Assembly: GCA_002418865.1 (NCBI GenBank)
Contig: DIEY01000018.1
Span: forward strand, 13,254 to 66,664
Origin: Bacteroidales bacterium UBA5762
Lineage (GTDB): Bacteria > Bacteroidota > Bacteroidia > Bacteroidales > TTA-H9
Reading direction: 5' to 3'
DNA: 53,411 nt
Numbering within the stretch: the stretch's first letter is position 1; every line of letters starts with the position of its first letter. Shown piece by piece: positions 25,492 to 34,421 of this stretch. The notes under the pieces are model-generated. The model worked only from the letters and a program-made list of their open reading frames with translations. It did no database searches and was not told where the DNA came from. A program made the position numbers and the translations under genes.

Positions 25492-25572
25492 TTTTTTTAG
25501 TCGGTTATTGAAATTTATGACTCATATTAAAACAAAAGGTTACAAAAGATGGTTAGCGTTAAAATTAGTTGT

Positions 25573-26586
25573 TTAAATAATATTGACTTCTGATTCTAAA
25601 TGGATATGGAAGCGATCTTCGACGCTTTGAATGATTTTATTGGCAAGCCGGAGAATTTCTTCGCCTGAAGCCTTCCCATAATTTACCAGGACCAATGGTT
25701 GTTGGGGCCAAACCCCTGCATCACCTTGTCGGTATCCTTTCCATCCGCAATGACTAATTAACCATGCTGCAGAAATTTTTATTCCTTCGGGAACCTTAAA
25801 GCTAGTAAGATGAGGAAAATCTGTAAGCAAGCTTTGGAAAGTATCTTCGGAAATAACTGGATTTTTGAAAAAACTTCCTGCACTTCCAATTTTTTCAACC
25901 TCTGGAAGTTTTTTTAAGCGAATTTGCCGAATGGCTTCTCTCAAAGCTTGAGGAGATATAGCAATGGGTAATTGGCCTTCGAAATATTCTTTCACATCCG
26001 TATAATCGAGATGAGGATGAAAATTTTTCGACAGGGCAAAAGTAACCGAAGTAATCAAATAGTGCCCTTTGTGGCTCGATTTGAAGATACTTTGCCTATA
26101 ACCAAACTGGCATTCAGCGAGAGTAAAAGTTTGGTTGAGACCACTATTTAAATCTATGGCTTCGAGACTGTGGAACACATCTTTCAGTTCTATACCATAA
26201 GCACCTATGTTTTGTACGGGTGCACTGCCAACTTTTCCTGGAATTAGGGTAAGATTCTCTAAACCGTAAAATCCTTCCTTCATAGCATAATCGAGTAAAT
26301 CTTCCCAAACAGTTCCAGCTTGAACCTTCAGATAAACTTTTTCATTTTCTTCTCCTAAATATTCTATTCCTTTGGTATTGATATGAAGCACTATTCCAGG
26401 AAAATTCTTAGTAAATAAAAAATTACTTCCACCGCCCAAAATTAAGATAGGCAATGAATTATCGTGAGCAAACTCAAGTGCTTCAGCAATATCGCTTTGC
26501 TGTCTGATATCAGCAAAAAATGCTGCATTGGCTTCAACCTGAAATGTATTGAATGGCTTTAGTGAAATATTTTTCTGAATCATCAT
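25573..26586 (-). CDS. murB: UDP-N-acetylenolpyruvoylglucosamine reductase
   Basis: FAD-dependent reductase making UDP-MurNAc for peptidoglycan. The 337-residue length and the Y-R-S loop FGYRQSIFK place it in the E. coli type I group. Other motifs are LGGGSNFLF (FAD), GSAPVQNIGAYG, the catalytic serine in GSAGSFFKNP and the terminal catalytic glutamate in LESEVNI. It follows the GIN-domain lipoprotein gene by 11 bases in what looks like one operon. Start 26586 or the adjacent Met. Confidence 0.96.
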   Translation of the reverse strand: MMIQKNISLKPFNTFQVEANAAFFADIRQQSDIAEALEFAHDNSLPILILGGGSNFLFTKNFPGIVLHINTKGIEYLGEENEKVYLKVQAGTVWEDLLDYAMKEGFYGLENLTLIPGKVGSAPVQNIGAYGIELKDVFHSLEAIDLNSGLNQTFTLAECQFGYRQSIFKSSHKGHYLITSVTFALSKNFHPHLDYTDVKEYFEGQLPIAISPQALREAIRQIRLKKLPEVEKIGSAGSFFKNPVISEDTFQSLLTDFPHLTSFKVPEGIKISAAWLISHCGWKGYRQGDAGVWPQQPLVLVNYGKASGEEILRLANKIIQSVEDRFHIHLESEVNII

Positions 26587-26597
26587 TCGAATAATAT

Positions 26598-27368
26598 TTA
26601 ATTAAAAGGTATAAGTCGGCCGCTACCTTCTCCTTTAAGCCATATAGTGGAAGGAGAACCCCTATAATATAAATCGCCTATGCTCCAGATTTCGGCTTGC
26701 AGTATACCACTAGCATTTACCCAACAATTGTTAGAACCTAAATGGACAAAATGCAGATAACCTGGTGTGCGCAAATCACGTAAATCGAAGGGACCATAAC
26801 CCTTACAATACACGAAAGTATATCCCGATTCGCCACGGATATGAAAATCAACCGAGCCTGTGCCACTATGTTGAACAAACCATGCTTTTGCTGTTTTTAT
26901 GTCTAAATTTACACTTCCTCCTCCGTTTCTACATTCCATACGTAATGAATCTAACAATAAAGTATTGGTGGAACGTATTAGGCCTGAACTTTCGAATTCA
27001 ACAAATAAGAATGATTGGGGGGTAATGGTAAGGAATACCTTGGTTTTTACACCCAAATTGCGCAAAAAATCACAAGTATTGAAGTCTTCGAGCCTTAATG
27101 TTTCTCCTTTTAAAGAGGATACTGTTCCGGGCAGCAAATTTTCTCCCGATTGAAGATAAAGTCGTGGTTTTCTGTCCATGGTAATATATACATCCATTTC
27201 TCCTTGGATGATTAATGTATCTGGTGAAGTAGGTAGTAAGCGTTCTTCGTAAATTATCTTTCCGGTCGAAGTAATGCAACCGCCATTCTCCTCTTTTGAG
27301 CAGGCATTGAAAATTATGCTGAGTATTGAAGCGAAAAGCAAAATAAAGATGTATTGCTGATTTTTCAT
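26598..27368 (-). CDS. GIN-domain (DUF2807-like) lipoprotein
   Basis: A 256-residue lipoprotein with signal peptide MKNQQYIFILLFASILSIIF and a cysteine directly after it (FNAC). The rest is rich in beta strands with the repetitive pattern of the 'head GIN' / DUF2807 domain (GEMDVYITMDRKPRLYLQSG, VFLTITPQSFLFVEFESSG, NGGGSVNLDIKTAKAWF), a right-handed beta-helix fold usually found in Bacteroidota outer-envelope proteins. The role is unknown. An in-frame Met 17 codons upstream would put a non-signal extension first, so I chose 27368, five bases after the acyloxyacyl hydrolase stop. Confidence 0.78.
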   Translation of the reverse strand: MKNQQYIFILLFASILSIIFNACSKEENGGCITSTGKIIYEERLLPTSPDTLIIQGEMDVYITMDRKPRLYLQSGENLLPGTVSSLKGETLRLEDFNTCDFLRNLGVKTKVFLTITPQSFLFVEFESSGLIRSTNTLLLDSLRMECRNGGGSVNLDIKTAKAWFVQHSGTGSVDFHIRGESGYTFVYCKGYGPFDLRDLRTPGYLHFVHLGSNNCWVNASGILQAEIWSIGDLYYRGSPSTIWLKGEGSGRLIPFN

Positions 27369-27372
27369 TGTT

Positions 27373-28470
27373 TTAAAATTGATAGCCCAAGCCAGCTGCA
27401 AAATAATCAGCTTTTGCAAAGTGTGTTTTCAAAGTGAGGTACAATTGCCAATTTTCAAAGATAGTGTAAGAGGCGACAATTTTATCGTAGATAATATTAT
27501 CCGATTTTTCTTTACGATAGATGTAAGTACCTGCATGAAGGCAAAGATCGAGTTTACCAATGCGCAAACCACCGAACAGATTCACTCCATAATTGATGAT
27601 TTCGGCTTCATTGGATATATATACTCCCTGACGGGCCAGTAATTCTTTATCTGACTGGTCCCAAGTAATATCCATACCAAGGCCGCTGATAAAATATCTC
27701 GAAACTGGTGCTATCCCATTCAACGACAAATTCAACACATTATATTGTTGCCCACCTACCGGGAAAATCTCTTTTATTGCCCCTGACAAAGCTATGCGTA
27801 TACGAGGCTGAAAATTAACCGATTGGGCTTGGTGGACAACTGGAATGATGGGGATTTTTTTAAAAGTGCCTTCAAATCCAATGTGTAGAGCTGGGAAATT
27901 GATCCCGTAATTTGGAACTTTTACCGCTCCATTAGAGAAATGAATAAATGAGGCTCCCATTTTAAGGCTTAAATAAGAAGAAAGTCCAAATTGAGCCGAA
28001 AGTTCTGAACAAAGTGCTGCATTTAAATGAGAACCTATCGCTACATTCTTATAATTATCTATTCGGTGGAAAGTCTTAGTGAACCAACCCAAACCAGCTC
28101 CCAATCTAAGTGCAAGCAAGGTGCTTCTGCTGCTGATCAAAGGAAAATCAATGCAAGGATAAATCGCATGAACACTGCCAAGAATTCCAGTATTGCCTAA
28201 TTGAGAATAAAAATAACTTAAGCCCATAACAGGGTAATTAAATGTTCGCTGCCATTCCTTTTCCCCATTACTCGACTTTAAGAAACTGACTTCTAAACCA
28301 GTAATATGATGATTGGTAAACACTTTCATCTCAGGATGATGTGGTAAAATAAATCCATAGTGCAAAACAGGCTGAATTTTATATCCTGCTGAAACAAAGA
28401 ATTCCTGACCTCTGCCTGTTAAGCTACACATCAACAAAATTCCAAAGAAACAAAAACTCAGTTTATGCAC
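27373..28470 (-). CDS. Acyloxyacyl hydrolase / PagL-like outer-membrane lipid A deacylase
   Basis: A signal peptide (MHKLSFCFFGILLMCSLTGRGQ) is followed by a beta-barrel-like sequence with alternating aromatic strands and a terminal aromatic residue (AAGLGYQF), typical of outer-membrane barrels. SFIHFSNGAVKVPNYGINFP is the PagL-type active-site region with the His-x-Ser-Asn pattern. PagL removes the 3-O acyl chain of lipid A. At 365 residues it is longer than PagL (about 170), as in the Bacteroidota acyloxyacyl-hydrolase group. It heads the cluster with the GIN lipoprotein and murB. Substrate is inferred from family only. Confidence 0.8.
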   Translation of the reverse strand: MHKLSFCFFGILLMCSLTGRGQEFFVSAGYKIQPVLHYGFILPHHPEMKVFTNHHITGLEVSFLKSSNGEKEWQRTFNYPVMGLSYFYSQLGNTGILGSVHAIYPCIDFPLISSRSTLLALRLGAGLGWFTKTFHRIDNYKNVAIGSHLNAALCSELSAQFGLSSYLSLKMGASFIHFSNGAVKVPNYGINFPALHIGFEGTFKKIPIIPVVHQAQSVNFQPRIRIALSGAIKEIFPVGGQQYNVLNLSLNGIAPVSRYFISGLGMDITWDQSDKELLARQGVYISNEAEIINYGVNLFGGLRIGKLDLCLHAGTYIYRKEKSDNIIYDKIVASYTIFENWQLYLTLKTHFAKADYFAAGLGYQF

Positions 28471-28604
28471 CTGAAATCGGAAAATAAAAATTTATTCTTT
28501 GAAAGCTGCGAAGATACTTATTTCAAACCAATAAGCCTAATCAATCCTCAAATTGACTCAAAAAGTATTTGGCCTCAACATTCATTTCCTGTTTGATATT
28601 TCAG

Positions 28605-28612
28605 TAAATTTG
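28605..28612 (+). promoter_or_regulatory. -7 element for the hybrid histidine kinase
   Basis: TAAATTTG, an exact TAnnTTTG, 55 bases before the start codon. Confidence 0.4.
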
Positions 28613-28667
28613 TCCAGCTTAAGAGTCAATATTATTGAAAGGTTGTGATTATTAAAGTTTCTTAAAA

Positions 28668-30743
28668 ATGGCTTTCATCTCAAGCATACTATTTGTAGAT
28701 ATCGCTGCTCAAACAGCCATTCTTTTTTGGGGTTTACTCATCATAATTCTATTGGCATTATTAGCTTATTTTATTTTTAAACGGCATTCCAGTGAAAAAT
28801 TTAAACCAAAAATTGTCACTCATTTTATTCATGATTCATATTTAGCCTCAGACGAGTTTTTTGGTATTTTGGTTTTCGACAATAGGAAACAAATTAAAAA
28901 GCAATATCTTACTGATAATTTCGGAAAGATATGGGGTTATAATATAACAAACACTGAGAATATCCTTGTTGATTTCGAATCGATTTTAATTCCCGATGAT
29001 AAAGTAAAGTTTCATGAAGCAGTAGTTGAACTTCTCAAAGGTTCAACCCATATCTATGAAGCAGAGTTAAGTTTAAAATCATCAAAAGATGAAATAAAGC
29101 AATTTATGTTTCGCCTCACATCCTTGAAAATAGACGAAGGTGATGTTATTCTTCATATATTTTCAAGAGTCATGTCTAAAGAGGAAGATAAATCCACTTT
29201 TGAAGCTCGACTTAAAGAAATGAGTCAAATCTTATTGAATAGTTTTCCATGGCCTTTATTCATTAAAAATGAAAAACAGCAAATTGTCTATTATAATAAT
29301 CCTTTTTCTCATGCAGTAAACCAGCCTTCAAATGATCTTCATGGGAAATCACTACCAGATATTTTCCCGAAGGTCGATATAAAAGAAATGATGCAGAGTG
29401 ATCAAAAGGTTTTTCAGTTTTCTTATGATATTTTTGAAAAAGACTTCACTTCTATAGAAGCTCCACTGCACTATCTTGTAATAAAGAATTTAATAACCTC
29501 TAATACAGATCATGAAAGATACATCATGGTTTTGTTAGTTGATATATGTGATAGAATAGAAAGGGAAGAAGCTTTAAGGCAGGCAGTAAGGCAAGCCGAA
29601 GAGTCAGATCAAAGAAAATCGATGTTTTTGGCCAGCATGTCGCACGAAATACGTACGCCTATGAACTCCATTTTAGGAATGGCCGAACTGCTTTATGATA
29701 CCAAGTTGGATAAGGAACAGCGAGAATTGGTCGATATCATCAATAAATCGGGTGTAACATTGCTTTCTATCATCAACGATATTTTGGATTTTTCGAAGAT
29801 AAAGGCTGGATTTATCAAAATTGAATCTACCGATTTAAACCTACCCGAAATTATTGAAGAGGTTGAATCCATGTTGCGTTTCAAGGCCAATGAAAAGAAT
29901 ATTCGGCTATCACATGCCATAGAACCTTCATTATATCAAATTGAAATGAAAGGTGATGCAGTTAGAATTCGTCAGGTTCTTATCAATTTGGTAAACAATG
30001 CCTTAAAATATACTTTGGAAGGTGAGATTAAAATTTTAGGAAGTATTATTTCTCTTAACCAGGATTGTGTGAAATGCAAGATCGAGGTAAAAGACACAGG
30101 CATTGGAATATCCGAATCGGATAAGGACAAGATTTTCGAAGCCTTTAATCAATCGGAACTCACTGATATAAACAAGTTTGAAGGAACTGGTTTGGGGTTG
30201 AGTATTAGTAAATCACTAGTCGATATGATGGGAGGAAGTATAGGTTTTGAGAGTGAGCTTGGAAAAGGAAGTAATTTTTGGTTCATTCTCGATTTGCCCT
30301 TAGCTCGCAAAACGTTTTCTTCACTTACTTCAATGATTAAGGAACCTCGAATTTTGTTAGTAGAAGATAATAAAACCAATCAGCAGTTGATGGGTTCGTA
30401 TTTGAACCGCATGGGTATTTATTCTTATGACTTGGCTATACACGGAAAGGAAGCTATCGAGAAAGCAAAGAATGAGAAATATGATCTCATCCTAATGGAT
30501 ATCCAAATGCCTCAGATGGATGGAATAGAGGCAGCACAACATATCCGACGGCAAAATCAAAGCGATAACTTGAATGCTAATACTCCCATACTAGCCGTCA
30601 CAGCTTATAGTACTTCAGCAGATGCGTATCGTTTTTACAAAATTGGAATGAATGGCATGCTGAGGAAACCTTTTTTATTTGAAGAATTTCGTCAAACTAT
30701 AGAAGATATTCTGGGAGAAAATTTCTTTCAGAGAAAAGATTGA
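28668..30743 (+). CDS. Hybrid sensor histidine kinase with C-terminal receiver domain
   Basis: A 691-residue inner-membrane kinase. One membrane helix (about 16-38) is followed by two PAS-like regions (about 60-170 and 185-295), a HisKA domain with phospho-acceptor H326 (SMSHEIRTPMNSILG), an HATPase domain with N box NLVNNALKY, G1 DTGIGIS, F box IFEAFNQ and G2 GTGLGLSIS, and a receiver domain with acidic pair in LLVEDN, phospho-acceptor D611 (ILMDIQMPQMDG), T645 and K667. It lacks a periplasmic sensor domain and an Hpt domain, so the signal is probably cytoplasmic and the phosphate goes to an unlinked Hpt or regulator. mazG follows after 19 bases. Confidence 0.94.
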   Translation: MAFISSILFVDIAAQTAILFWGLLIIILLALLAYFIFKRHSSEKFKPKIVTHFIHDSYLASDEFFGILVFDNRKQIKKQYLTDNFGKIWGYNITNTENILVDFESILIPDDKVKFHEAVVELLKGSTHIYEAELSLKSSKDEIKQFMFRLTSLKIDEGDVILHIFSRVMSKEEDKSTFEARLKEMSQILLNSFPWPLFIKNEKQQIVYYNNPFSHAVNQPSNDLHGKSLPDIFPKVDIKEMMQSDQKVFQFSYDIFEKDFTSIEAPLHYLVIKNLITSNTDHERYIMVLLVDICDRIEREEALRQAVRQAEESDQRKSMFLASMSHEIRTPMNSILGMAELLYDTKLDKEQRELVDIINKSGVTLLSIINDILDFSKIKAGFIKIESTDLNLPEIIEEVESMLRFKANEKNIRLSHAIEPSLYQIEMKGDAVRIRQVLINLVNNALKYTLEGEIKILGSIISLNQDCVKCKIEVKDTGIGISESDKDKIFEAFNQSELTDINKFEGTGLGLSISKSLVDMMGGSIGFESELGKGSNFWFILDLPLARKTFSSLTSMIKEPRILLVEDNKTNQQLMGSYLNRMGIYSYDLAIHGKEAIEKAKNEKYDLILMDIQMPQMDGIEAAQHIRRQNQSDNLNANTPILAVTAYSTSADAYRFYKIGMNGMLRKPFLFEEFRQTIEDILGENFFQRKD

Positions 30744-30762
30744 ATTTACAAACTGAATTAAA

Positions 30763-31563
30763 ATGAGACGTGAACATCATCAAGCACTTGAAAAATTTGA
30801 ACAGCTTCTCGAAATTATGGATAAACTCAGAGCAAAATGCCCATGGGATAAAAGCCAAACCATCGAAAGCCTGAGACATTTGACCATAGAAGAAACCTAT
30901 GAGCTCTCCGATGCTATACTTAGTCATGATGCAGAAGGTATTCGGGGAGAATTGGGCGATTTAATGATGCATTTAGTATTTTATGCAAAGATTGCCTCTG
31001 AAAAGGGATATTTTAACATAGCCGAGGTGCTGGAGGGTATCAACCAAAAACTCATCAATAGGCATCCTCATATTTTTGGAGATGTTGTGGTTACAAGTGC
31101 TCAAGAAGTTGCTAACAATTGGGAAAAAATTAAACTCAAGAAAGAAGGGAAAAACTCAGTGTTGGAGGGCGTGCCACCCTCTCTTCCGCCTTTAATGAAG
31201 GCATATCGTATGCAGGAAAAAGCTCGTGGCATTGGATTCGACTGGGAAAATGCGTCTCAAGTATGGGAAAAAGTGTTGGAAGAAATGAGAGAATTACAAC
31301 ACGAGGTTAACGAAGGATCACCTAAAGAAAGACTCGAGGAGGAGTTTGGAGATCTGCTGTTTTCGCTGGTTAATTATGCACGCTTTATAGGAGTAAATCC
31401 TGAGGACGCTTTGGAAAATACTAATCGTAAATTCATCAGCCGTTTCCAAAGTATGGAGGATACAGTAAATTCTAATGGACAAAATTTCGACCAGCTTACT
31501 TTGCATCAAATGGATAAGCTTTGGGAAGAAGCGAAAAAATTGGAGAAAAAACGGAGAAAGTGA
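30763..31563 (+). CDS. mazG: Nucleoside triphosphate pyrophosphohydrolase MazG
   Basis: Two tandem MazG domains (about 1-120 and 130-260), the full-length housekeeping form at 266 residues. Motifs are KCPWDKSQTIESL, the EETYEL...GELGDLMMHLVFYAKIA metal-binding helices of domain one, GFDWENASQVWEKVLEEMRE and LEEEFGDLLFSLVNYAR of domain two. It degrades non-canonical or excess NTPs in the cytoplasm. It sits 19 bases after the histidine kinase, so they may be co-transcribed, though no functional link is known. Confidence 0.95.
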   Translation: MRREHHQALEKFEQLLEIMDKLRAKCPWDKSQTIESLRHLTIEETYELSDAILSHDAEGIRGELGDLMMHLVFYAKIASEKGYFNIAEVLEGINQKLINRHPHIFGDVVVTSAQEVANNWEKIKLKKEGKNSVLEGVPPSLPPLMKAYRMQEKARGIGFDWENASQVWEKVLEEMRELQHEVNEGSPKERLEEEFGDLLFSLVNYARFIGVNPEDALENTNRKFISRFQSMEDTVNSNGQNFDQLTLHQMDKLWEEAKKLEKKRRK

Positions 31564-32040
31564 GTTGGGGGTTGGTGATTAGTGATTGGTGATTTGTCAA
31601 TGCCTAAATAAGGTTGACCGTTTTTGACCTGATTTTAGATTTAGTTTTTTGCATGTTTAAAATTTAATATTTCACTCAACTTGTGAACCATAGAGATGTA
31701 TTTATTTTCTATTCAGCGAAATGTATTTTTGAATTTTAGTTTTCTGGGGAAATAATTTTTTCCTGTAAAATGCTATAATTATATCTCATGGTTTAATAGC
31801 CAGGTGAATTCGATACGCTGTAATTCAAAATTAATGGCAGGGTTTTAAAGATAGCTATAGAATAGAAATGTTGGTGCTAACCCCAAAGATTCACAGCTTT
31901 AAAAACCTCTTGGGCCTCGCTTCATGTCTCTTCACTATTCTCTAATCCCCAACCTTCAAATTCTTCATTCTCTCAGTTTCTTCGTTTTTTCCCTTTGAAT
32001 ATAACGCCCCAATAGACTTCTCCAATAAAATTCGTAACAT
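31564..32040. repeat. Gene-free repeat region, copy B of a shared intergenic element
   Basis: No gene is seen. It starts with GGTGATT-rich low-complexity DNA. Blocks shared with 23581-23984 come in the same order: CAATGCCTAAATAAGG leading 31598-31627, GTGAACCATAGAGATGTA (31683-31700), and the C/T-rich block at about 31930-31980. Between them the two copies have diverged or gained and lost DNA; this copy is about 150 bases longer. Confidence 0.6.
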
Positions 32041-32070
32041 AGCGGACAAAATGTGTAATTGAGCGGACAA
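32041..32070. mobile_element. Possible remnant of an IS21-like element end
   Basis: AGCGGACAA occurs at 32041-32049 and again at 32062-32070, a 21-base period, with TGTAATTG between. Multiple short direct repeats with a GCGGACA-like core are typical of IS21-family ends, where IstA binds. No transposase gene or second end is seen, so this is only a remnant or chance resemblance. Confidence 0.3.
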
Positions 32071-32090
32071 GCCTTAATTTGAAGTGGCTG

Positions 32091-32098
32091 TAATTTTG
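32091..32098 (+). promoter_or_regulatory. -7 element for the polysaccharide locus
   Basis: TAATTTTG, an exact TAnnTTTG, 18 bases before ATG 32117. It excludes the in-frame GTG at 32084 as the start. Genes from here to 41902 are spaced by 50 bases or less and could form one transcript. Confidence 0.48.
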
Positions 32099-32116
32099 AC
32101 CAAAACAAACGAAAGT

Positions 32117-33154
32117 ATGGTCAAACGCTTCGAAAATAATCCACTTCTTTGTCCTTCAGATATTAAGCCGTCGATGCCTAACATGGAAGTTGCTTGTTTA
32201 TTGAATCCCGGTGTGTTTAGATATGAAGATAAGATATGGTTAGTACTAAGGGTTGCGGAACGTCCAAAACAGGAAGAAGGTAAAATTTCTTTTCCGGTCT
32301 ATAATGATAGAGGTGAGATAGAGATTCTTTCTTTCAAAAAAGATGATCCCGATCTGGATGCCCGCGATCCAAGGGTGATAAAGTACAAAGGCAGAGATTA
32401 TCTCACAACGTTGTCGCATTTACGATTGGTATGTTCCAATGATGGATTACATTTTATGGAACCCGAAGGCTATTCTCCCATCATGGGACAAGGGCACTTA
32501 GAATCGTTTGGAATAGAAGATTGCCGTGTAGCTACTTTTGACGATTTTTATGCTCTGACTTTCACTGAGGTTTCGCGATGGGGTGTAGGTGTTGGCTTGA
32601 TGACTACTCGAAATTGGAAGGATTTTCAGCGCGAAGGAATGATTTTCCCACCACATAACAAGGATAGTGCTATTTTCGAACAAAAAATTGATGGAAGATA
32701 TTATGCTTTTCATCGTCCAAGCAGTCCTGAGTTAGGAGGAAATTATCTTTGGATAGCCGAGTCTCCTGATTTGATTCATTGGGGAAAACATAGATGCATA
32801 GCAACAACCCGTGAAAAAATGTGGGATTCGGCTCGTATCGGAGCGGGCGCTGCACCTATACTTATTTCTGAAGGCTGGCTCGAAATCTATCATGGAGCAA
32901 ACGAAAATAATGAATACTGCCTTGGGGCTCTGCTTCTCGATAAAAAACATCCATGGAAAGTTTTGGCCAGAAGTCATGAACCTATCATGCGGCCGGAAAT
33001 GGAATACGAACTGAAGGGTTTCTTCGGACATGTAATTTTTACTAATGGTCATTTGGTAGAAGGTGATACCATTAGAATGTATTATGGTGCCAGTGATGAA
33101 GTGATATGCGGCGCTAGCTTGTCAATCCATAAAATTATGAATACGTTAAAGTAA
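32117..33154 (+). CDS. GH130-family glycoside phosphorylase/hydrolase
   Basis: A five-bladed propeller enzyme of the GH130 type, 345 residues, no signal peptide, so cytoplasmic. Family blocks visible are NPGVFRYEDKIWLVLRVAER, DARDPRV, FGIEDCRVATFDDFYALTFT with the catalytic acid D135 (normally GIEDPR), NKDSAIFEQKIDGRYYAFHRP (phosphate-binding histidine/arginine) and EIYHGA. Known GH130 members phosphorolyse beta-1,2- or beta-1,4-mannosides, releasing mannose 1-phosphate, and a few are hydrolases. The HRP and YHG residues argue for a phosphorylase. It heads a locus with transporter, SusCD and unclassified secreted proteins, so it should act last, on imported oligosaccharides. Confidence 0.87.
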   Translation: MVKRFENNPLLCPSDIKPSMPNMEVACLLNPGVFRYEDKIWLVLRVAERPKQEEGKISFPVYNDRGEIEILSFKKDDPDLDARDPRVIKYKGRDYLTTLSHLRLVCSNDGLHFMEPEGYSPIMGQGHLESFGIEDCRVATFDDFYALTFTEVSRWGVGVGLMTTRNWKDFQREGMIFPPHNKDSAIFEQKIDGRYYAFHRPSSPELGGNYLWIAESPDLIHWGKHRCIATTREKMWDSARIGAGAAPILISEGWLEIYHGANENNEYCLGALLLDKKHPWKVLARSHEPIMRPEMEYELKGFFGHVIFTNGHLVEGDTIRMYYGASDEVICGASLSIHKIMNTLK

Positions 33155-33169
33155 TAATTTCAGAAAAGT

Positions 33170-34420
33170 ATGCTGAAGAAGATCAAAACAGAATATGAGC
33201 ATTTTCTCTCGATGCCCTACAACATGAGGGTGTTGTTGATCACCAACATGCTTTACTCTCTCGTGCTTCCTGTGGTAGAAATCTTTCTGGCAGCCTACAT
33301 TATGCGTTTTTACAATGAAACCATATATGTAGCCCTGTTTCAATTGGCCATGTACACAGGCATCATCCTTACTTCTATCACCAATGGATTTTTGCTAAAA
33401 CATTTTAAGATTGCTCATCTCTATTCATTTGGTATTCTTTTAAGTGGGCTTGTTATGGCCAGTATGATGCAAATAGATCATCTGAGTGTTGCACAACTTT
33501 TTCTGGCTGGTCTTCTCATTGGAGCTGCTTCGGGTTTCTTCTGGACCAATCGTTATCTGATGACATTAAACTCGACTATAGATTCTAACCGAAATTATTT
33601 CTTTGGATTAGAATCGTTTTTCTTTACTCTTTCGAACATTATTGTTCCCTTCGTTATTGGGGCCATATTGGCCGGTATTGATGGAATGAGAATTGGGAAC
33701 ATGACCTTCAGCATTCAAACTGGTTATCAAATTGTTACTCTAATTGTTTTTGTATTAACCATTTTTGCTTGTATATCTTTATCCAAGGGTCATTATTCGA
33801 ATCCAACCCAGAAAGAATTTTTTTATCTGAAATTCCATAAGTTATGGAATTTACAAATTGTGCTGGCAGCGTTGAAGGGATTGGTTCAAGGTTTCCTGGT
33901 TACTGCTCCTGCCATGCTCATAATGCGTTATGTGGGAAAGGAAGGGTCGTTGGGATTGATTCAAGGGATTAGCGGTGGTCTAACTGCGTTGATTGTGTAT
34001 CTCTTGGGAAGGTTTACGCAACCCAAACATCGTCTGGTTGTTTTTTCAGTAGGACTGAGTGTCTTCTTGCTGGGGACCATTATCAATGGAATTTTGCTAT
34101 CCGCCATTGGGGTAATCATATTTATGCTTTGTAAGGTCGTTTTTCAGCCTCTTCACGATCTAGCTTATTATCCCATTATGCTGAAAGTCATAGATGTAGT
34201 TTCTTTCAAAGAAAACCGTAATCCTTATGCCTATATTCTGAATCATGAATTTGGGTTATACATTGGCAGAGTCGTAGGTTTGGGGATTTTCATACTGCTG
34301 GCTCTCATGGTTTCGGAAGTATTTGCCTTAAGATGGTCGCTTATTATTGTAGCTACCATTCAAATGTTGTCTATTCCTTTGGCTAAAACGATAATGAAAA
34401 AATCTTATCAACCCATATGA
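33170..34420 (+). CDS. Major facilitator superfamily transporter
   Basis: A 416-residue inner-membrane protein with about twelve hydrophobic helices and the MFS two-half layout. The loop between helices 2 and 3 (TNGFLLKHFKIAHLY) replaces the usual GxxxDRxGRR signature, as in the YQGE-like putative sugar transporters. It lies 15 bases after the GH130 gene and one base before the next, so it is surely co-expressed. The likely cargo is the oligosaccharide that GH130 cleaves, which is an inference from context. Confidence 0.85.
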   Translation: MLKKIKTEYEHFLSMPYNMRVLLITNMLYSLVLPVVEIFLAAYIMRFYNETIYVALFQLAMYTGIILTSITNGFLLKHFKIAHLYSFGILLSGLVMASMMQIDHLSVAQLFLAGLLIGAASGFFWTNRYLMTLNSTIDSNRNYFFGLESFFFTLSNIIVPFVIGAILAGIDGMRIGNMTFSIQTGYQIVTLIVFVLTIFACISLSKGHYSNPTQKEFFYLKFHKLWNLQIVLAALKGLVQGFLVTAPAMLIMRYVGKEGSLGLIQGISGGLTALIVYLLGRFTQPKHRLVVFSVGLSVFLLGTIINGILLSAIGVIIFMLCKVVFQPLHDLAYYPIMLKVIDVVSFKENRNPYAYILNHEFGLYIGRVVGLGIFILLALMVSEVFALRWSLIIVATIQMLSIPLAKTIMKKSYQPI

Positions 34421-34421
34421 T

